From: MGIIb-O1 sp002457595
GTDB taxonomy: Archaea; Thermoplasmatota; Poseidoniia; Poseidoniales; Thalassarchaeaceae
Direction: 5' to 3'
NCBI GenBank assembly: GCA_045568115.1
Contig: JBJLBO010000001.1
Span: forward strand, 310,001 to 374,000
Length of the DNA: 64,000 bases
Of the stretch, positions 44,384 to 53,794 are shown piece by piece. Below the pieces are notes generated by a model. The model worked only from the letters and a program-made list of their open reading frames with translations, was not told the DNA's origin and did not search any database. Both the position numbers and the translations under genes were made by a program. Numbering within the stretch: position 1 is the stretch's first letter; each line of letters starts with the position of its first letter.

Positions 44384-45463
44384 GTGAGCGGCCCTTCTGT
44401 ATGTGTCATAATCCCCAGCGTTAGGAATGCTGAGGAATTGGACGTAGTATTACAGGGATTATCACAACAAAACTATCAAGGAGACCTAGAAATCGTCGTT
44501 GTAGGTCCAAATGAGGACCCTGCAAAAGGTGTTGCACAGAAATCAGGTGTGCGATTCATCGATGATGAAGGCTCACGAACTCGAGCTGATGCCTGTAATG
44601 TGGCTTTACGAGAAACTGAATCTGAAATTGTGTTATTCACGGATGATGATGTCATCGTACCAATAGATTGGGTCAAGAAACTAGTTCGATGGTTTGAGAA
44701 AGAAGAAGTTGCAGGGGTAGGGGGGCCTAATTTCGCACCTGTTGATGAATCAACACTTTGGCAGAGAGTCATAGATGTGGCATTCTGCAGCACTATTTTT
44801 ACCGCTGGAACAAATTATGGAAAACTTGGAACTGCTGACCTTGAAGAGGCATCACAACTACCTGGAGTAAATTCAGGATACCGCCGAGAAGTACTAGAGG
44901 AAGTCGGTGGATTTGATGAAGGAGCCATAGGTGCTGAAGATGTAATGCTCGATCATCGAATTCGTGCTATTGGTCACAAACTTTGGACCGATAGAACTGC
45001 TATAATGTGGCATCGAAGAAGAAATCTATCACGCGTCAAAAAACAAATCCGAAACTATGGTCTTGTTCGGACTCTTGCTAGTCACCAGTACGCCGAATTA
45101 CATACTTTCACTCATACAATGGTTGCAACATTCCCACCATTGGTAATGGCAGCGTTTGCCTTCTTCTTCTGGGGATTAGCAAATGGAGGAATGATCTGGC
45201 CTGAATTCTGGGATTTTCCTGAAATGGGATGGCCACGAGCAGGAGTCCATACACTCCCTCCTCTGATGCTAATGTACAACCTTCTAGCGTGGTATGGTTC
45301 AGCCAAAGGAAATTCTCCAAGCAAATCAGCATTAACAATTTTCCTTTCTTCGATTGTCACCTATACATTACACTGGAATTATGGTTTGGGCGTTCTACAA
45401 GGGAAATGGAGAATTCTAACTGGAAACTCAGGTTTGCAGATTGATGATAGAAATCGAGAATGA
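44384..45463 (+). CDS. Family 2 glycosyltransferase with C-terminal TM region
   Basis: GT-A fold: VCVIIPSVRNAEELDVVL, then LFTDDDVIVP (the metal-binding DxD region), NSGYRREVLEEVGGF and GAIGAEDVMLDHRIRAIGH. Three or four hydrophobic segments after about 240 place the enzyme in the membrane. It would transfer a sugar to a lipid or glycan. GTG 44384. Substrate unknown. 359 aa. Confidence 0.85.
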   Translation: MSGPSVCVIIPSVRNAEELDVVLQGLSQQNYQGDLEIVVVGPNEDPAKGVAQKSGVRFIDDEGSRTRADACNVALRETESEIVLFTDDDVIVPIDWVKKLVRWFEKEEVAGVGGPNFAPVDESTLWQRVIDVAFCSTIFTAGTNYGKLGTADLEEASQLPGVNSGYRREVLEEVGGFDEGAIGAEDVMLDHRIRAIGHKLWTDRTAIMWHRRRNLSRVKKQIRNYGLVRTLASHQYAELHTFTHTMVATFPPLVMAAFAFFFWGLANGGMIWPEFWDFPEMGWPRAGVHTLPPLMLMYNLLAWYGSAKGNSPSKSALTIFLSSIVTYTLHWNYGLGVLQGKWRILTGNSGLQIDDRNRE

Positions 45464-45522
45464 TATTTTTTGAATATCATCCACTAGTAAGGTAATTGTG
45501 TAACCTGTCGGGACGGAGTAAT

Positions 45523-46992
45523 ATGCAAGCCAAGGCATTGCTTGTCGGAGTCCTGATCATTTCGGTCATGGTTACAGGTTGTTTTACCAATGACGGTCCT
45601 GAGGTTGAACCTGAAGAAACCGGTCCTCCAGAGGGGTTGTTCGTTACCGGACCTGATGGATTACCAGTAGAAGGAGCTGCTCTCCCATTAGAATTCACCT
45701 TCAGTGATGTGGGTGAAGATGGAGCCGAACCCAGCATAGGCGTCACGTCGAGTGGTTGCATTTTCTTCATCGCTTTTGAGAAGGTCATGCGTTCTTGTGA
45801 CCACGGAGAATCCTGGGAGGACGTCGCAGGTCCCATGTGTGCGTTCCAAACCAATGATCCATGGGGGTGGGTAGATCCGATAACGGATCGAATATTCAAC
45901 GTGCAGATGCAGGGTTTGGAGACGTCTTGGATATGCTGGAGCGATGATGATGGACAAACATGGGTAGGGAATCCACACGACTCCGGTACGACTCCAATAA
46001 ATGATCATATCAAACTGGCAACCGGTCCTTGGACAAGCAGTGGGTATGGAATCGGCGGACAATTTACTCAGGCTTACTACGAGACGGCAGTGTACTATTG
46101 TTACAACAAACTCGCTGGCATCTTCTGCTTCACTAGTTTTGACGGAGGTGCTACGTTTAACACGGGTGGACTAATCTTTGGATTGGCCACCACGAACGGG
46201 GGACTGCATGGGGCTATCACTTCTGCACCGGATGGCACAGTCTATGTCACACCTCGAGTTGAGACACCAACCGTCATCGTTTCCGATGACAATGGTTTGA
46301 CTTGGTTTGATCGAACCATGGGTGAGGATGTAGGGACACCCAATCCTCGCAAGAATTCTGAGGTTGCGACCGATACTGAATCCAATGCATATCACATCTG
46401 GACGGGGGCAGACGAAGGCGTCTACATGTCGAGAAGTACTGATTCAGGAAATACATGGGAGCAGACCAGTATCCGAATCAGTCCGAGTGCGGTTATCTCG
46501 ACAGTATTCCCTCAGATTGATGCGGGAGACCCAGGAAGGATTGCAGTCACTTACCTTGGAAGTGAGAACGCGAGTGAATTGAACCTATCCGATATCGACG
46601 GGGAGCCGTGGGACGGTAATGCGCACTACGCGCCCGCAAATGTCAGTTACTACCTGTACATCACCTACAGCCTCAACGCCTTGGATTCAGAACCAATCTT
46701 CCACACCGTCAGAGTTTCTCCAGACCCTGTACAGGTGGGCAGCATCTGTCTGAACAGTGGTGACTGCAGAGACATTGGAGGGTCGAATAGGAATCTGCTA
46801 GACTTCAACGACCTCCACATAGACAGAGAAGGTAGGGTGTATGTGGCCTTCGCAGATGGGTGCACCGGCGAATGTGCTTCAAATTGGAATTCGACTCCTG
46901 AAGACTCACGAAGTCGACGTGGTTCAATGTATTACCTTAGTAGTGGGCCATCATTGTATGAATCGGTTGGATACCTTGCTAAATTCATCTGA
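45523..46992 (+). CDS. Secreted sialidase-like lipoprotein (Asp-box repeats)
   Basis: Signal peptide with lipobox VTGC (MQAKALLVGVLIISVMVTGC). Asp-box motifs SDDDGQTW, SDDNGLTW and STDSGNTW are spaced around the protein, indicating a six-blade beta-propeller of the sialidase/BNR fold. Catalytic arginine triad of true sialidases is not evident, so it may only bind glycans. Start set to 45523, as upstream residues of the open frame carry no signal. 490 aa. Confidence 0.75.
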   Translation: MQAKALLVGVLIISVMVTGCFTNDGPEVEPEETGPPEGLFVTGPDGLPVEGAALPLEFTFSDVGEDGAEPSIGVTSSGCIFFIAFEKVMRSCDHGESWEDVAGPMCAFQTNDPWGWVDPITDRIFNVQMQGLETSWICWSDDDGQTWVGNPHDSGTTPINDHIKLATGPWTSSGYGIGGQFTQAYYETAVYYCYNKLAGIFCFTSFDGGATFNTGGLIFGLATTNGGLHGAITSAPDGTVYVTPRVETPTVIVSDDNGLTWFDRTMGEDVGTPNPRKNSEVATDTESNAYHIWTGADEGVYMSRSTDSGNTWEQTSIRISPSAVISTVFPQIDAGDPGRIAVTYLGSENASELNLSDIDGEPWDGNAHYAPANVSYYLYITYSLNALDSEPIFHTVRVSPDPVQVGSICLNSGDCRDIGGSNRNLLDFNDLHIDREGRVYVAFADGCTGECASNWNSTPEDSRSRRGSMYYLSSGPSLYESVGYLAKFI

Positions 46993-47032
46993 ACTTCGTT
47001 AATCTCATCAATGATTGGTTCTCAGCAGTGCT

Positions 47033-47965
47033 GTGACTGAGGCACTGCATGTTATTACAGGCGCCTTCGGCTACACCGGAAGGTGGATTGCTCATCGTCT
47101 CTTAGAGAAGGGAGTCAAAGTTCGAACATTGACCAATGCAATAGGCAGAGACGACCCCTTTGGAGGAAAAGTTGAGGTTCATCCAATCGATTTTGATAAC
47201 CATCAAGCCCTAGTTGAATCACTCAAAGGTGCTGAAATACTCTACAACACATACTGGGTAAGATACAATGACTCTCAACGTAATTTTGAACACGGTCTAG
47301 CTGTTGAAAATACGAAGCGACTGCTGGCTGCGGCCGAAGAAGCAGGAGTTGAAAGAATTGTACATATGTCGGTGGCGCACCCAGACAAGGCTCCAAATTG
47401 GACATACTTTCAAGGAAAAATGAAAGTCGAAGAAATGCTTCATCAATCAAGTCACTCATTCGCTATCTTACGTCCTACAGTTCTTTTCGGTGGAGGTAGG
47501 AATGTCTTGATCAATAACATAGCTTGGATGATTCGAAAGTTTCCGGTCTTCGGAGTATTCGGAATGGGAAACTATCTCATACAACCGGTTCATGTCAAAG
47601 ACGTAGCAAGAATCGCTGTCGAACAAGGCGAATTACGAGATAATGTAACAATAGATGTAACTGGAAAAGAAGTCTATCGATACAAGGAATTCATCCGACT
47701 TATGGTCAAATCAATGAATCTTCGACGTTTGATTATCCCAATGCCACCAATTGTAGGCTGGCTATTCGGTTGTGTGGTTGGTGTTTTCCTGCAAGACAGA
47801 GTAATCACACGAGCGGAAATTAGAGGATTGATGCAAGGACTGATGGCGTCTGAAGTAGAGCCTCTTGGAGTTCTGAGTTTCTCAGAATGGATGCAAGAAC
47901 ATGGAAATGAAATTGGAAGATCATATCAAAATGATTTGAAAGAGAGAAAATATCGAATCAAATAA
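47033..47965 (+). CDS. NAD(P)-binding NmrA/epimerase-like protein
   Basis: Short-chain dehydrogenase of the extended/atypical type. VITGAFGYTGRWIAHRLLEKG is the Rossmann TGxxGxxG motif; VRTLTNA, IDFDNHQALVESLKGAEILYNTYW and IVHMSVAHPDKAPNWTYFQGKMKVEE follow, with the YxxxK motif (YFQGK). NDUFA9-like proteins of complex I and NmrA share these features. GTG at 47033 (VTEALHV) is the natural start, preceded by a run open to 47015. 311 aa. Confidence 0.78.
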   Translation: MTEALHVITGAFGYTGRWIAHRLLEKGVKVRTLTNAIGRDDPFGGKVEVHPIDFDNHQALVESLKGAEILYNTYWVRYNDSQRNFEHGLAVENTKRLLAAAEEAGVERIVHMSVAHPDKAPNWTYFQGKMKVEEMLHQSSHSFAILRPTVLFGGGRNVLINNIAWMIRKFPVFGVFGMGNYLIQPVHVKDVARIAVEQGELRDNVTIDVTGKEVYRYKEFIRLMVKSMNLRRLIIPMPPIVGWLFGCVVGVFLQDRVITRAEIRGLMQGLMASEVEPLGVLSFSEWMQEHGNEIGRSYQNDLKERKYRIK

Positions 47966-48673
47966 TTATTTGTTTGCCTTAACCTTTCCACAATTTCGAC
48001 CAATACGATAGGAAGTTGTCTTTGGACGCCAAAATAACCCTGTCAATAGACCTAGAACTACACCACCTAGGACTAATCCAGGCCACCCTGTCTCGATATA
48101 TCCTGGAGTTGCATTGAAATGCGCCCAGAGAAATGAAGGAATGATTCCTAGAACTATAGCAATCACGACCTCTTCACGAATTATCTTCGTAGTATCACGA
48201 GTCAGAGGTAATCGCTGAGATTCTGAAAATGATTGAGATTCTCGCCTAACAAGTCTAACAAAATCGGGCTCTATTGTTTCTCGTGGAATTGGATGAGTAA
48301 TTGCAGAACCATAGTTCCATTTTTTGCCAATCCTCACTATCCAATCATCGGCAAACATTGCTCTTCCATCGACAAATTTACCCCAATAATCTCCACGAGA
48401 ACAATCTGCTAGAAGTTCAATCTCATTTGACCCCTCAATTAATCCATTATCGAAGGCTAAATGCCATTCAGATTCTGATGCTAATTCTATTTCTTCTGAT
48501 GAAAGCAAAGATTCAGCATCTTCCTTTGAAACAGGATTTCTACTAATCTGAAAGTCATAATCGATTGCAACCATGTGCCTAGGGCCGATTCCGCCAAATA
48601 GAATTGAGCGGTTTTGACTACCGAGTTCAGTACGGCCCTTGGTGACCTGTACCCACTCAATTTTCATACTCAA
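47966..48673 (-). CDS. Truncated FGE-like domain joined to two TM segments
   Basis: Residues about 30-150 echo the formylglycine-generating-enzyme family (GPRHMVAIDYDFQISRNPVS, then EIELASESEWHLAFDNG), the RLPTEAEWE-type motif degraded to ELASESEWHLA. The metal and catalytic cysteine pairs are not visible. The C-terminus has two TM segments (about 167-186, 195-214). Probably a non-enzymatic derivative. Translationally coupled to the ABC exporter (ATGA overlap, 48670-48673). Other readings are possible. Confidence 0.5.
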   Translation of the reverse strand: MSMKIEWVQVTKGRTELGSQNRSILFGGIGPRHMVAIDYDFQISRNPVSKEDAESLLSSEEIELASESEWHLAFDNGLIEGSNEIELLADCSRGDYWGKFVDGRAMFADDWIVRIGKKWNYGSAITHPIPRETIEPDFVRLVRRESQSFSESQRLPLTRDTTKIIREEVVIAIVLGIIPSFLWAHFNATPGYIETGWPGLVLGGVVLGLLTGLFWRPKTTSYRIGRNCGKVKANK

Positions 48674-50547
48674 TCCTCTAATTCACCAGTTTGAATGGCC
48701 CACTGGGACGCGTAGACATTGTCATTTTCGACTAATTCTTCGTGCTTACCACGTTCTACTATGGCTCCATCAACCATTGAAATTATTTCATCCGCATTGC
48801 GGATTGTAGCGAGTCGGTGAGCTACCGCAATTGTGATTCTTTTATTGCTGCCATTTGAATTTCCAAACAAAGACTTCTGGATTCGCTTTTCAGTCTCTGC
48901 GTCAAGAGCCGCGCTAGCCTCATCGAGAATTAGTAAATCTGGATCGTTCAGGAGGGCACGAGCAAGGCTGACTCTGGCTCTCTGTCCACCAGATAGCATA
49001 ACACCTCTATCTCCGACCATTGTATCCATTCCATCAGACATCTGAGAAACAAACTCCCATGCTCCAGCCGCTTCAAGTGCATTGTGAATTTGCTCATTTG
49101 ATGCATCTCTAGCATAAGCAACATTGTCTCGAATAGTTCCAAAGAAAAGGAATGGGTCTTGAGAAACGAAACCAATTCTCGCCCTAACGGACTCGATTTG
49201 GAGGTCGTTGATGTTGATTCCATTGATTGTAACGTTACCATTTTGTGGTTCGTAAAATCTCTCAATTAATTTGAGAATTGTACTCTTTCCTGCACCAGTA
49301 TGCCCCATGACACCTAGGAACTCACTTGCTGAGGCTGAGAATGAAATTTCATTTAGAACATTAACTTCTGATGTAGGGTACGCAAAAGAGACGTTATCAA
49401 AAGTAATCGAGGTAATGGGGTCGTTCAGTGGAATAGCATCTTCCTTGTCAAAAATAGATGGCTCTAAATCAATCAGAGCAAAGACACGCTTCGATGCAGC
49501 TTCACCACGTTGTAACTGATTTAGCAACATTCCTAGAATGAACATAGGCATAGTCATCCTTGTTGAGATGAGAAGGAAAGTAACGAATTGTCCTACTGTT
49601 ATTTCACCAGAATTCAGAACCCATCCGCCAGCTGATACGAGAAGTCCAAAGGAGATTCCAGCAACCACATAAATTCCAGGAATGAATCGGTTTCTTAGGA
49701 AAGCCGCCTGAATTGCCAGATCTCTATAATCACCACTCTGCCCCTCGATTCTTGAGCCCTCAAAGTCAGTAGCGTTGTAGGCTTGGACTACTGTAATTCC
49801 AGAGAGTACATTCTCAAGAATTGCCACAATTCCTCCAGTGCTTTCCCTCTGTTTCCTATATTTCCTTTGAACCCTAGTTGAAAACCATATTACCATTGGA
49901 ATAATAAGAAATAGAGGTGCAAACAAAATTAACGATAATGTAGGAGACATTGAAAACATAATCAAAAGAGCAACTATGAAAGTAGTAGTTATTCTAATGA
50001 TGCTTGTGCTTGAATCTGAGATTATATCTTCTAATTGTGCAACATCGGCTGAAAGTACCGACATTAGATTTCCAGTTTGTCTAGTTTCAAAATATGAGGC
50101 TTCCATGGCCATTAGAGAGTGCGTAGCATCCATTCTGATATCATGCTGAGCAAGATATGCTGTGGATTGCCATAATTGATTGCTGAATCCCTGGAATATT
50201 GCTAGGGCCGCAAATGAAATAAGAATCAATAAACCAAAACCAAGTTCTACTGAACTAATTGGTCCTAGAGATGGAATGAGGTCTGATGTGACCAGTTTCT
50301 CTATTGAAGAATTAGTGAAATCAGCAGTGTCTGGATTGTAATAATCAGTAGCCCATCCTATTGCAATGAATGGTATCAAGTCAAAGGCTCTTGCTGCTAC
50401 ATTGGCTACAATTCCACCTAGAGCTCTTACCCAATACCGCTTAACATATGGAAAAATACGCCAAATTTTTCGACCGACAATTTGAGATTCATCCTCAAGA
50501 TCGGAGGAATCTTTAGCCACTCCGACTGCCATCGCCCTTGTCATCAT
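48670..50547 (-). CDS. ABC exporter, fused permease and ATPase
   Basis: Half-transporter of the MsbA/MDR type; works as a dimer. Residues about 40-350 form six TM segments. The ATPase has Walker A GHTGAGKS (about 410), signature LSGGQRAR (about 515) and Walker B LLILDEASAALD (about 535). Typical IRxNVAYA (IRDNVAYARD) is near 480. Substrate unknown: lipids or drugs are plausible. 625 aa. The start follows an AT-rich region and tRNA-Gly. Confidence 0.9.
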   Translation of the reverse strand: MMTRAMAVGVAKDSSDLEDESQIVGRKIWRIFPYVKRYWVRALGGIVANVAARAFDLIPFIAIGWATDYYNPDTADFTNSSIEKLVTSDLIPSLGPISSVELGFGLLILISFAALAIFQGFSNQLWQSTAYLAQHDIRMDATHSLMAMEASYFETRQTGNLMSVLSADVAQLEDIISDSSTSIIRITTTFIVALLIMFSMSPTLSLILFAPLFLIIPMVIWFSTRVQRKYRKQRESTGGIVAILENVLSGITVVQAYNATDFEGSRIEGQSGDYRDLAIQAAFLRNRFIPGIYVVAGISFGLLVSAGGWVLNSGEITVGQFVTFLLISTRMTMPMFILGMLLNQLQRGEAASKRVFALIDLEPSIFDKEDAIPLNDPITSITFDNVSFAYPTSEVNVLNEISFSASASEFLGVMGHTGAGKSTILKLIERFYEPQNGNVTINGININDLQIESVRARIGFVSQDPFLFFGTIRDNVAYARDASNEQIHNALEAAGAWEFVSQMSDGMDTMVGDRGVMLSGGQRARVSLARALLNDPDLLILDEASAALDAETEKRIQKSLFGNSNGSNKRITIAVAHRLATIRNADEIISMVDGAIVERGKHEELVENDNVYASQWAIQTGELED

Positions 50548-50620
50548 CTCTCGGTCGAAGGGGTCGCCTTTGAATCCTTAGTACCAATTGAGACACCGAT
50601 GGATGGGGAATTGATTACAT
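50548..50620. other. Short intergenic region between ABC gene and tRNA-Gly
   Basis: The gap holds the ABC gene's promoter area on the minus strand. I see no further gene. No hairpin longer than 5 bp was found by eye. Confidence 0.3.
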
Positions 50621-50694
50621 TGGTGCGCCCGCCGGGATTTGAACCCGGGCAAAGAGGTTGGAAACCTCTTGTGCTACCCCTACACCACGGACGC
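50621..50694 (-). tRNA. tRNA-Gly (UCC), CCA encoded
   Basis: Minus strand: acceptor GCGTCCG/CGGGCGC (with one G-U pair), D arm, anticodon stem AGAGG/CCTCT around TTTCCAA (anticodon TCC), variable loop, T arm CCGGG/CCCGG around TTCAAAT, discriminator A, encoded CCA at 50621-50623. No intron. Confidence 0.93.
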
Positions 50695-50793
50695 GCAGCC
50701 AGCCCACATGGGACTACTCTTTGACCGATTCGGTTCTCAAAATACGATGTAAACGCCTCGTTAATTGAAAAACTCAACCATTGTCGCAGCCTT

Positions 50794-50997
50794 GTGTTGA
50801 ATCGTCAGCGACTCGGGATTGTAATGATGTTCCTATTCGTTCCAATCAATGGACCGTTGTGGAGGATGATATTCGATGAAATCGAGAATCCACTTCCTGG
50901 AGCAGATTGGCAGATTTTCATAGTCAGTTTGATATTATTCATTATTGGAGCTGTATTGACCTTCACTCCAAAATTACGTCCCGAAGCCACAGAATAA
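50794..50997 (+). CDS. Small membrane protein, two TM segments
   Basis: 67 aa from GTG 50794. Hydrophobic segments at about 8-24 and 40-57, a short polar loop (DEIENPLPGADWQ) and a charged end. No family. Two bases separate it from the converging TatD gene. Small ORF, so moderate confidence. Confidence 0.45.
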   Translation: MLNRQRLGIVMMFLFVPINGPLWRMIFDEIENPLPGADWQIFIVSLILFIIGAVLTFTPKLRPEATE

Positions 50998-50999
50998 AA

Positions 51000-51893
51000 T
51001 TAGAAATCTATCCCATAGAGTTCACGAGGCCAATTCGAATGAATATTGAGGAGTAATTCTTCAACTACGGATTCATTATTTTCACTTAGTAGTAATTGGC
51101 ATAACTCATTTGTTCTTTTTGGGATTGTCTTCGGACCAAGAACTGCGCCAGGTCTTCTAGGATCATCAAGAAAATCGGTTTCCATACCCCACATCACTTC
51201 GGAGCCAGAATGTGTTTCGATTATTTTTGCAACACTACCGCTACCAACACTTACCGTACAGGACAAGCCATGTGTGAAATTAGGAGAAACATTAGCTGGA
51301 GCGTAGTGTCGAATAGTTCTTGAAAGAGGTAAACCAACTTTTTGAGCCATTGCGGATAATTCAGAATAGGTCTGAGAACCATTGTCTTCAACATGAAGCT
51401 GAATTGGAGTTTGAGCCGCTGCTGCAGACTGCATAATCTCCTCTAACATTTGATTCGCAACCAACCATCTATCTTGACTAACCGGGTAATGAGGACGCCC
51501 GACCTCGCCAAGACAATGAGCCTGACCATTTTCTATGAATTCAAGAGCTAAATTTACTGCACTAATTTGTAGTTCAGTAGACTTTTCAAGCCCTAAAGAA
51601 TCAATTTGATGTTCCCATGCAACGGGGTGGGGGCCAAGAACAACTCCGACATCAATACTGAATTTCTCACGTACTTCCTGAGCCATAGAAATAGTTTGAG
51701 TATACACCTCATTATAGGTTGTTAAATCGATTGGAAGATTTCTAAAATCTGGTTTGTGAACTAACATTATTCCAGTGCCACCAACTCGAACAAAGTCTTC
51801 TATTGCACTAAAATAACGATTTGTTCGATCAAGATGGATATGTTGGTCGACGACGGGGCCTTTCCAGAGCCCGTCGACGATAAATTCACTCAT
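51000..51893 (-). CDS. TatD-related metal-dependent hydrolase
   Basis: TatD/amidohydrolase-type TIM barrel. Metal-site histidines appear as DQHIHL (about 16-21) and LGPHP (about 86-90); LGEVGRPHY, QLHVED and MWGMETDFLDDP complete the metal-ligand set. Family members are DNases or deacetylases; activity cannot be set here. 297 aa. Start overlaps the TBP-like stop by four bases (ATGA, 51890-51893). Confidence 0.8.
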   Translation of the reverse strand: MSEFIVDGLWKGPVVDQHIHLDRTNRYFSAIEDFVRVGGTGIMLVHKPDFRNLPIDLTTYNEVYTQTISMAQEVREKFSIDVGVVLGPHPVAWEHQIDSLGLEKSTELQISAVNLALEFIENGQAHCLGEVGRPHYPVSQDRWLVANQMLEEIMQSAAAAQTPIQLHVEDNGSQTYSELSAMAQKVGLPLSRTIRHYAPANVSPNFTHGLSCTVSVGSGSVAKIIETHSGSEVMWGMETDFLDDPRRPGAVLGPKTIPKRTNELCQLLLSENNESVVEELLLNIHSNWPRELYGIDF

Positions 51894-52420
51894 GCCAATG
51901 CGCCTTCCTCGTCTAATTGGGAAGACCAGTATCTGACTGCCATCTCGGCAACACGCTTTGATTTCTGTCCTAGTACAACGCCATGTCCATTATTGAAAAC
52001 AAGCAATTTAGCGTTGTGACGTTTAGCATCAATTCGAATGCAACCTACTCTTTTGTCATTTGAAATATCAGCAAATCTAGATGCTGCGAGATCAAGCAAC
52101 ACAGCCCTTCCTAATGAGAAACTAACAAGCATTTCTCCACTCTCGACACGAAGCCCATCTTCTGACATCCCCAGACTCAAGAGAAGTTCCTGCATTACAA
52201 GACGAGCAACCTCAAGACGAGATATTCCATGAATTAAGACACTTCCAGATTCATCGATAACAAATGTGGCACGTGGTTCCTTATGACTAATCACAACCCA
52301 AGGACCAGACTTTACACCCTTAGCTAAGCGAACAGCATCAGCATGATTGATTGGACTTTCCGGGATAAAGCGGAAGGTATGTGTTTCAATCTGAACGCGA
52401 ATCCTAGCGTCTTCATCCAT
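51890..52420 (-). CDS. Divergent TBP-like protein
   Basis: Two TBP-type repeats are recognisable. Repeat 1 (about 5-85): ATFVIDESGSVLIHGISRLEVARLV, where TBP has GLVY...LIFSSGKMVCTGAKS. Repeat 2 (about 95-172): MLVSFSLGRAVLLDLAASRF, then GCIRIDAKRHNAKLLVFNNGHGVVLG. The phenylalanines that kink DNA are not in place, so DNA bending is doubtful. I chose ATG 52420 because AGGAGGGG lies 7-14 bases upstream; the TTG at 52441 lacks one. 176 aa, about the size of archaeal TBP. Alternative: another two-fold alpha/beta DNA- or protein-binding domain. Confidence 0.55.
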   Translation of the reverse strand: MDEDARIRVQIETHTFRFIPESPINHADAVRLAKGVKSGPWVVISHKEPRATFVIDESGSVLIHGISRLEVARLVMQELLLSLGMSEDGLRVESGEMLVSFSLGRAVLLDLAASRFADISNDKRVGCIRIDAKRHNAKLLVFNNGHGVVLGQKSKRVAEMAVRYWSSQLDEEGALA

Positions 52421-52433
52421 AAAAGTCCCCTCC

Positions 52434-53276
52434 TTATTCAAAAATCACCATTGATTCTGCCTTTGGCCAATCCTTGAATGCTGCTAATAATGCGGGCATT
52501 CGTGGTTGATGGACAGGAACCATTAGAGATGGTCCTCGAGTATCTGAGTCATCAACCCTACCCTCTCGCATTTCTGCTAGAGAACCTCTAATTCTTGCCG
52601 CAATTCTATTTGCACGAGTTGCAATTAAGTTTTCACTCAACCCTCTACATTCTTCACTCCACCAAGCAGCAGAAGACGCCGCGGCAGCACCCAATTCAAC
52701 ATCAACATAACGAGATTGAGCAACTCTTTCAATAGCGGCGGCTCTCAATTTTTTCCAGCGACGACTAACACTAATCCCGGCAATAAGTGAAGATATAGTA
52801 ACCTGAGCATCTGCAGCTTGAGTCAACCATTCCATCCATGGCTCATCATCCATAGATGGTTCAAGAGTGAAAACGGGCAAACCACCTCTGACATTTCGGG
52901 CATGATGTAACAATCTAATCGGTTCTGGATCTGGAATTGCAGGGCCATCGACACCCATAATTTTCAAATCATCCAATAAACGTCCAAGAATGGTTCCAGA
53001 TGCCATTGCAGCAGCAACATGAACACCTGGACTTGCCAAATCCTGTTTTTCCTCTTCAAGCCAAATTTCTAATTCGTCACTAGAGGCGAAAAAAGCAACT
53101 CCATCCCAATGCTCACGAGTTCGTAACTCCTTGCTCATACGGACACAAGGAAGATGGGGCCATAGTATGATTCGGCCACCATCGGGATCATCCAATATTA
53201 TCGGAGACCACACTAAATCCGCCTCCGGCATGGTACTTCGAGATTGTATTAGTGCTTCATTCAAACGGTTATGCAT
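52434..53276 (-). CDS. Hypothetical protein, faint TraB-like C-terminal half
   Basis: From ATG 53276 (MHNRLNEALIQ) it is 280 aa; the frame is open to 53378, overlapping the thioesterase's start, which I reject. No known motif in the N-half (GRIILWPHLPCVRM, DGVAFFASSDELEIW). The C-half has an Arg/Glu-rich stretch (ENLIATRANRIAARIRGSLAEMREG) and PVHQPRMPALLAAFKDW, which vaguely recalls the TraB/GumN pattern (a hyd-VGxxH-P motif). Not a firm call. The stop overlaps the TBP-like start region (TTG 52441), suggesting an operon. Confidence 0.4.
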   Translation of the reverse strand: MHNRLNEALIQSRSTMPEADLVWSPIILDDPDGGRIILWPHLPCVRMSKELRTREHWDGVAFFASSDELEIWLEEEKQDLASPGVHVAAAMASGTILGRLLDDLKIMGVDGPAIPDPEPIRLLHHARNVRGGLPVFTLEPSMDDEPWMEWLTQAADAQVTISSLIAGISVSRRWKKLRAAAIERVAQSRYVDVELGAAAASSAAWWSEECRGLSENLIATRANRIAARIRGSLAEMREGRVDDSDTRGPSLMVPVHQPRMPALLAAFKDWPKAESMVIFE

Positions 53277-53344
53277 ACTGCTTCTAGGGCGTCTTTGAAA
53301 GGTTGGATTCAAGGAGGAGGGACTCGTCGGAGGAATTGAGGAAG

Positions 53345-53794
53345 ATGGCAGAACCACGCTCTTCAGAGCCCGTAACACTACTGAATGAAGTGTTTCCCGG
53401 AGACACTAATGCAATGAATACACTGTTTGGAGGTCGATTGATGTCGATTATGGATACTGCGGCTGGAATGGCTGCAAGTCAATTTGCACACAATGTCTTT
53501 GTTACAGTCTCAGTTGACTCTTTGAAATTCAAACGACCTGCATATCAGGGCGATGTTATTCGAACAATTGCAAGAGTGGTTTGGACCTCTCCGAGAACCG
53601 TAGGAGTTCTAGTCAAAACTTGCCGTATGTCTCGCTCTGAGTGGGATCCTGAGGTAATTTGTACTGGATTTTTTTTCATGGTAGCGATTGATGAGGATAT
53701 GAAGCCAGTCACAGTTCCACAATTGACACCTTCAACGGATGAAGAAAAGGAACTCTGGGCCGAAGCACAACGGGCAAGAGAAGCTATGCGCTGA
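53345..53794 (+). CDS. Acyl-CoA thioesterase (hotdog fold, YciA-like)
   Basis: Hotdog thioesterase, typical of the YciA/BACH family. NEVFPGDTNAMNTLFGGRLMSIMDTAAGMAA carries the motif N-x-x-G-x-x-F-G-G-x-x-M-x-x-M-D, with the catalytic aspartate in MD. VDSLKFKRPAYQGDVI is the second signature. 149 aa from ATG 53345. Hydrolyses acyl-CoA to free acid and CoA. Fits the acyl-CoA theme of fadD, pccB and icmF. Confidence 0.9.
   Translation: MAEPRSSEPVTLLNEVFPGDTNAMNTLFGGRLMSIMDTAAGMAASQFAHNVFVTVSVDSLKFKRPAYQGDVIRTIARVVWTSPRTVGVLVKTCRMSRSEWDPEVICTGFFFMVAIDEDMKPVTVPQLTPSTDEEKELWAEAQRAREAMR

Noticed and set aside
53303..53378. Longer starts for the thioesterase or the opposing hypothetical gene
   Set aside because: Both would overlap each other; internal Mets at 53345 and 53276 give clean, non-overlapping starts.
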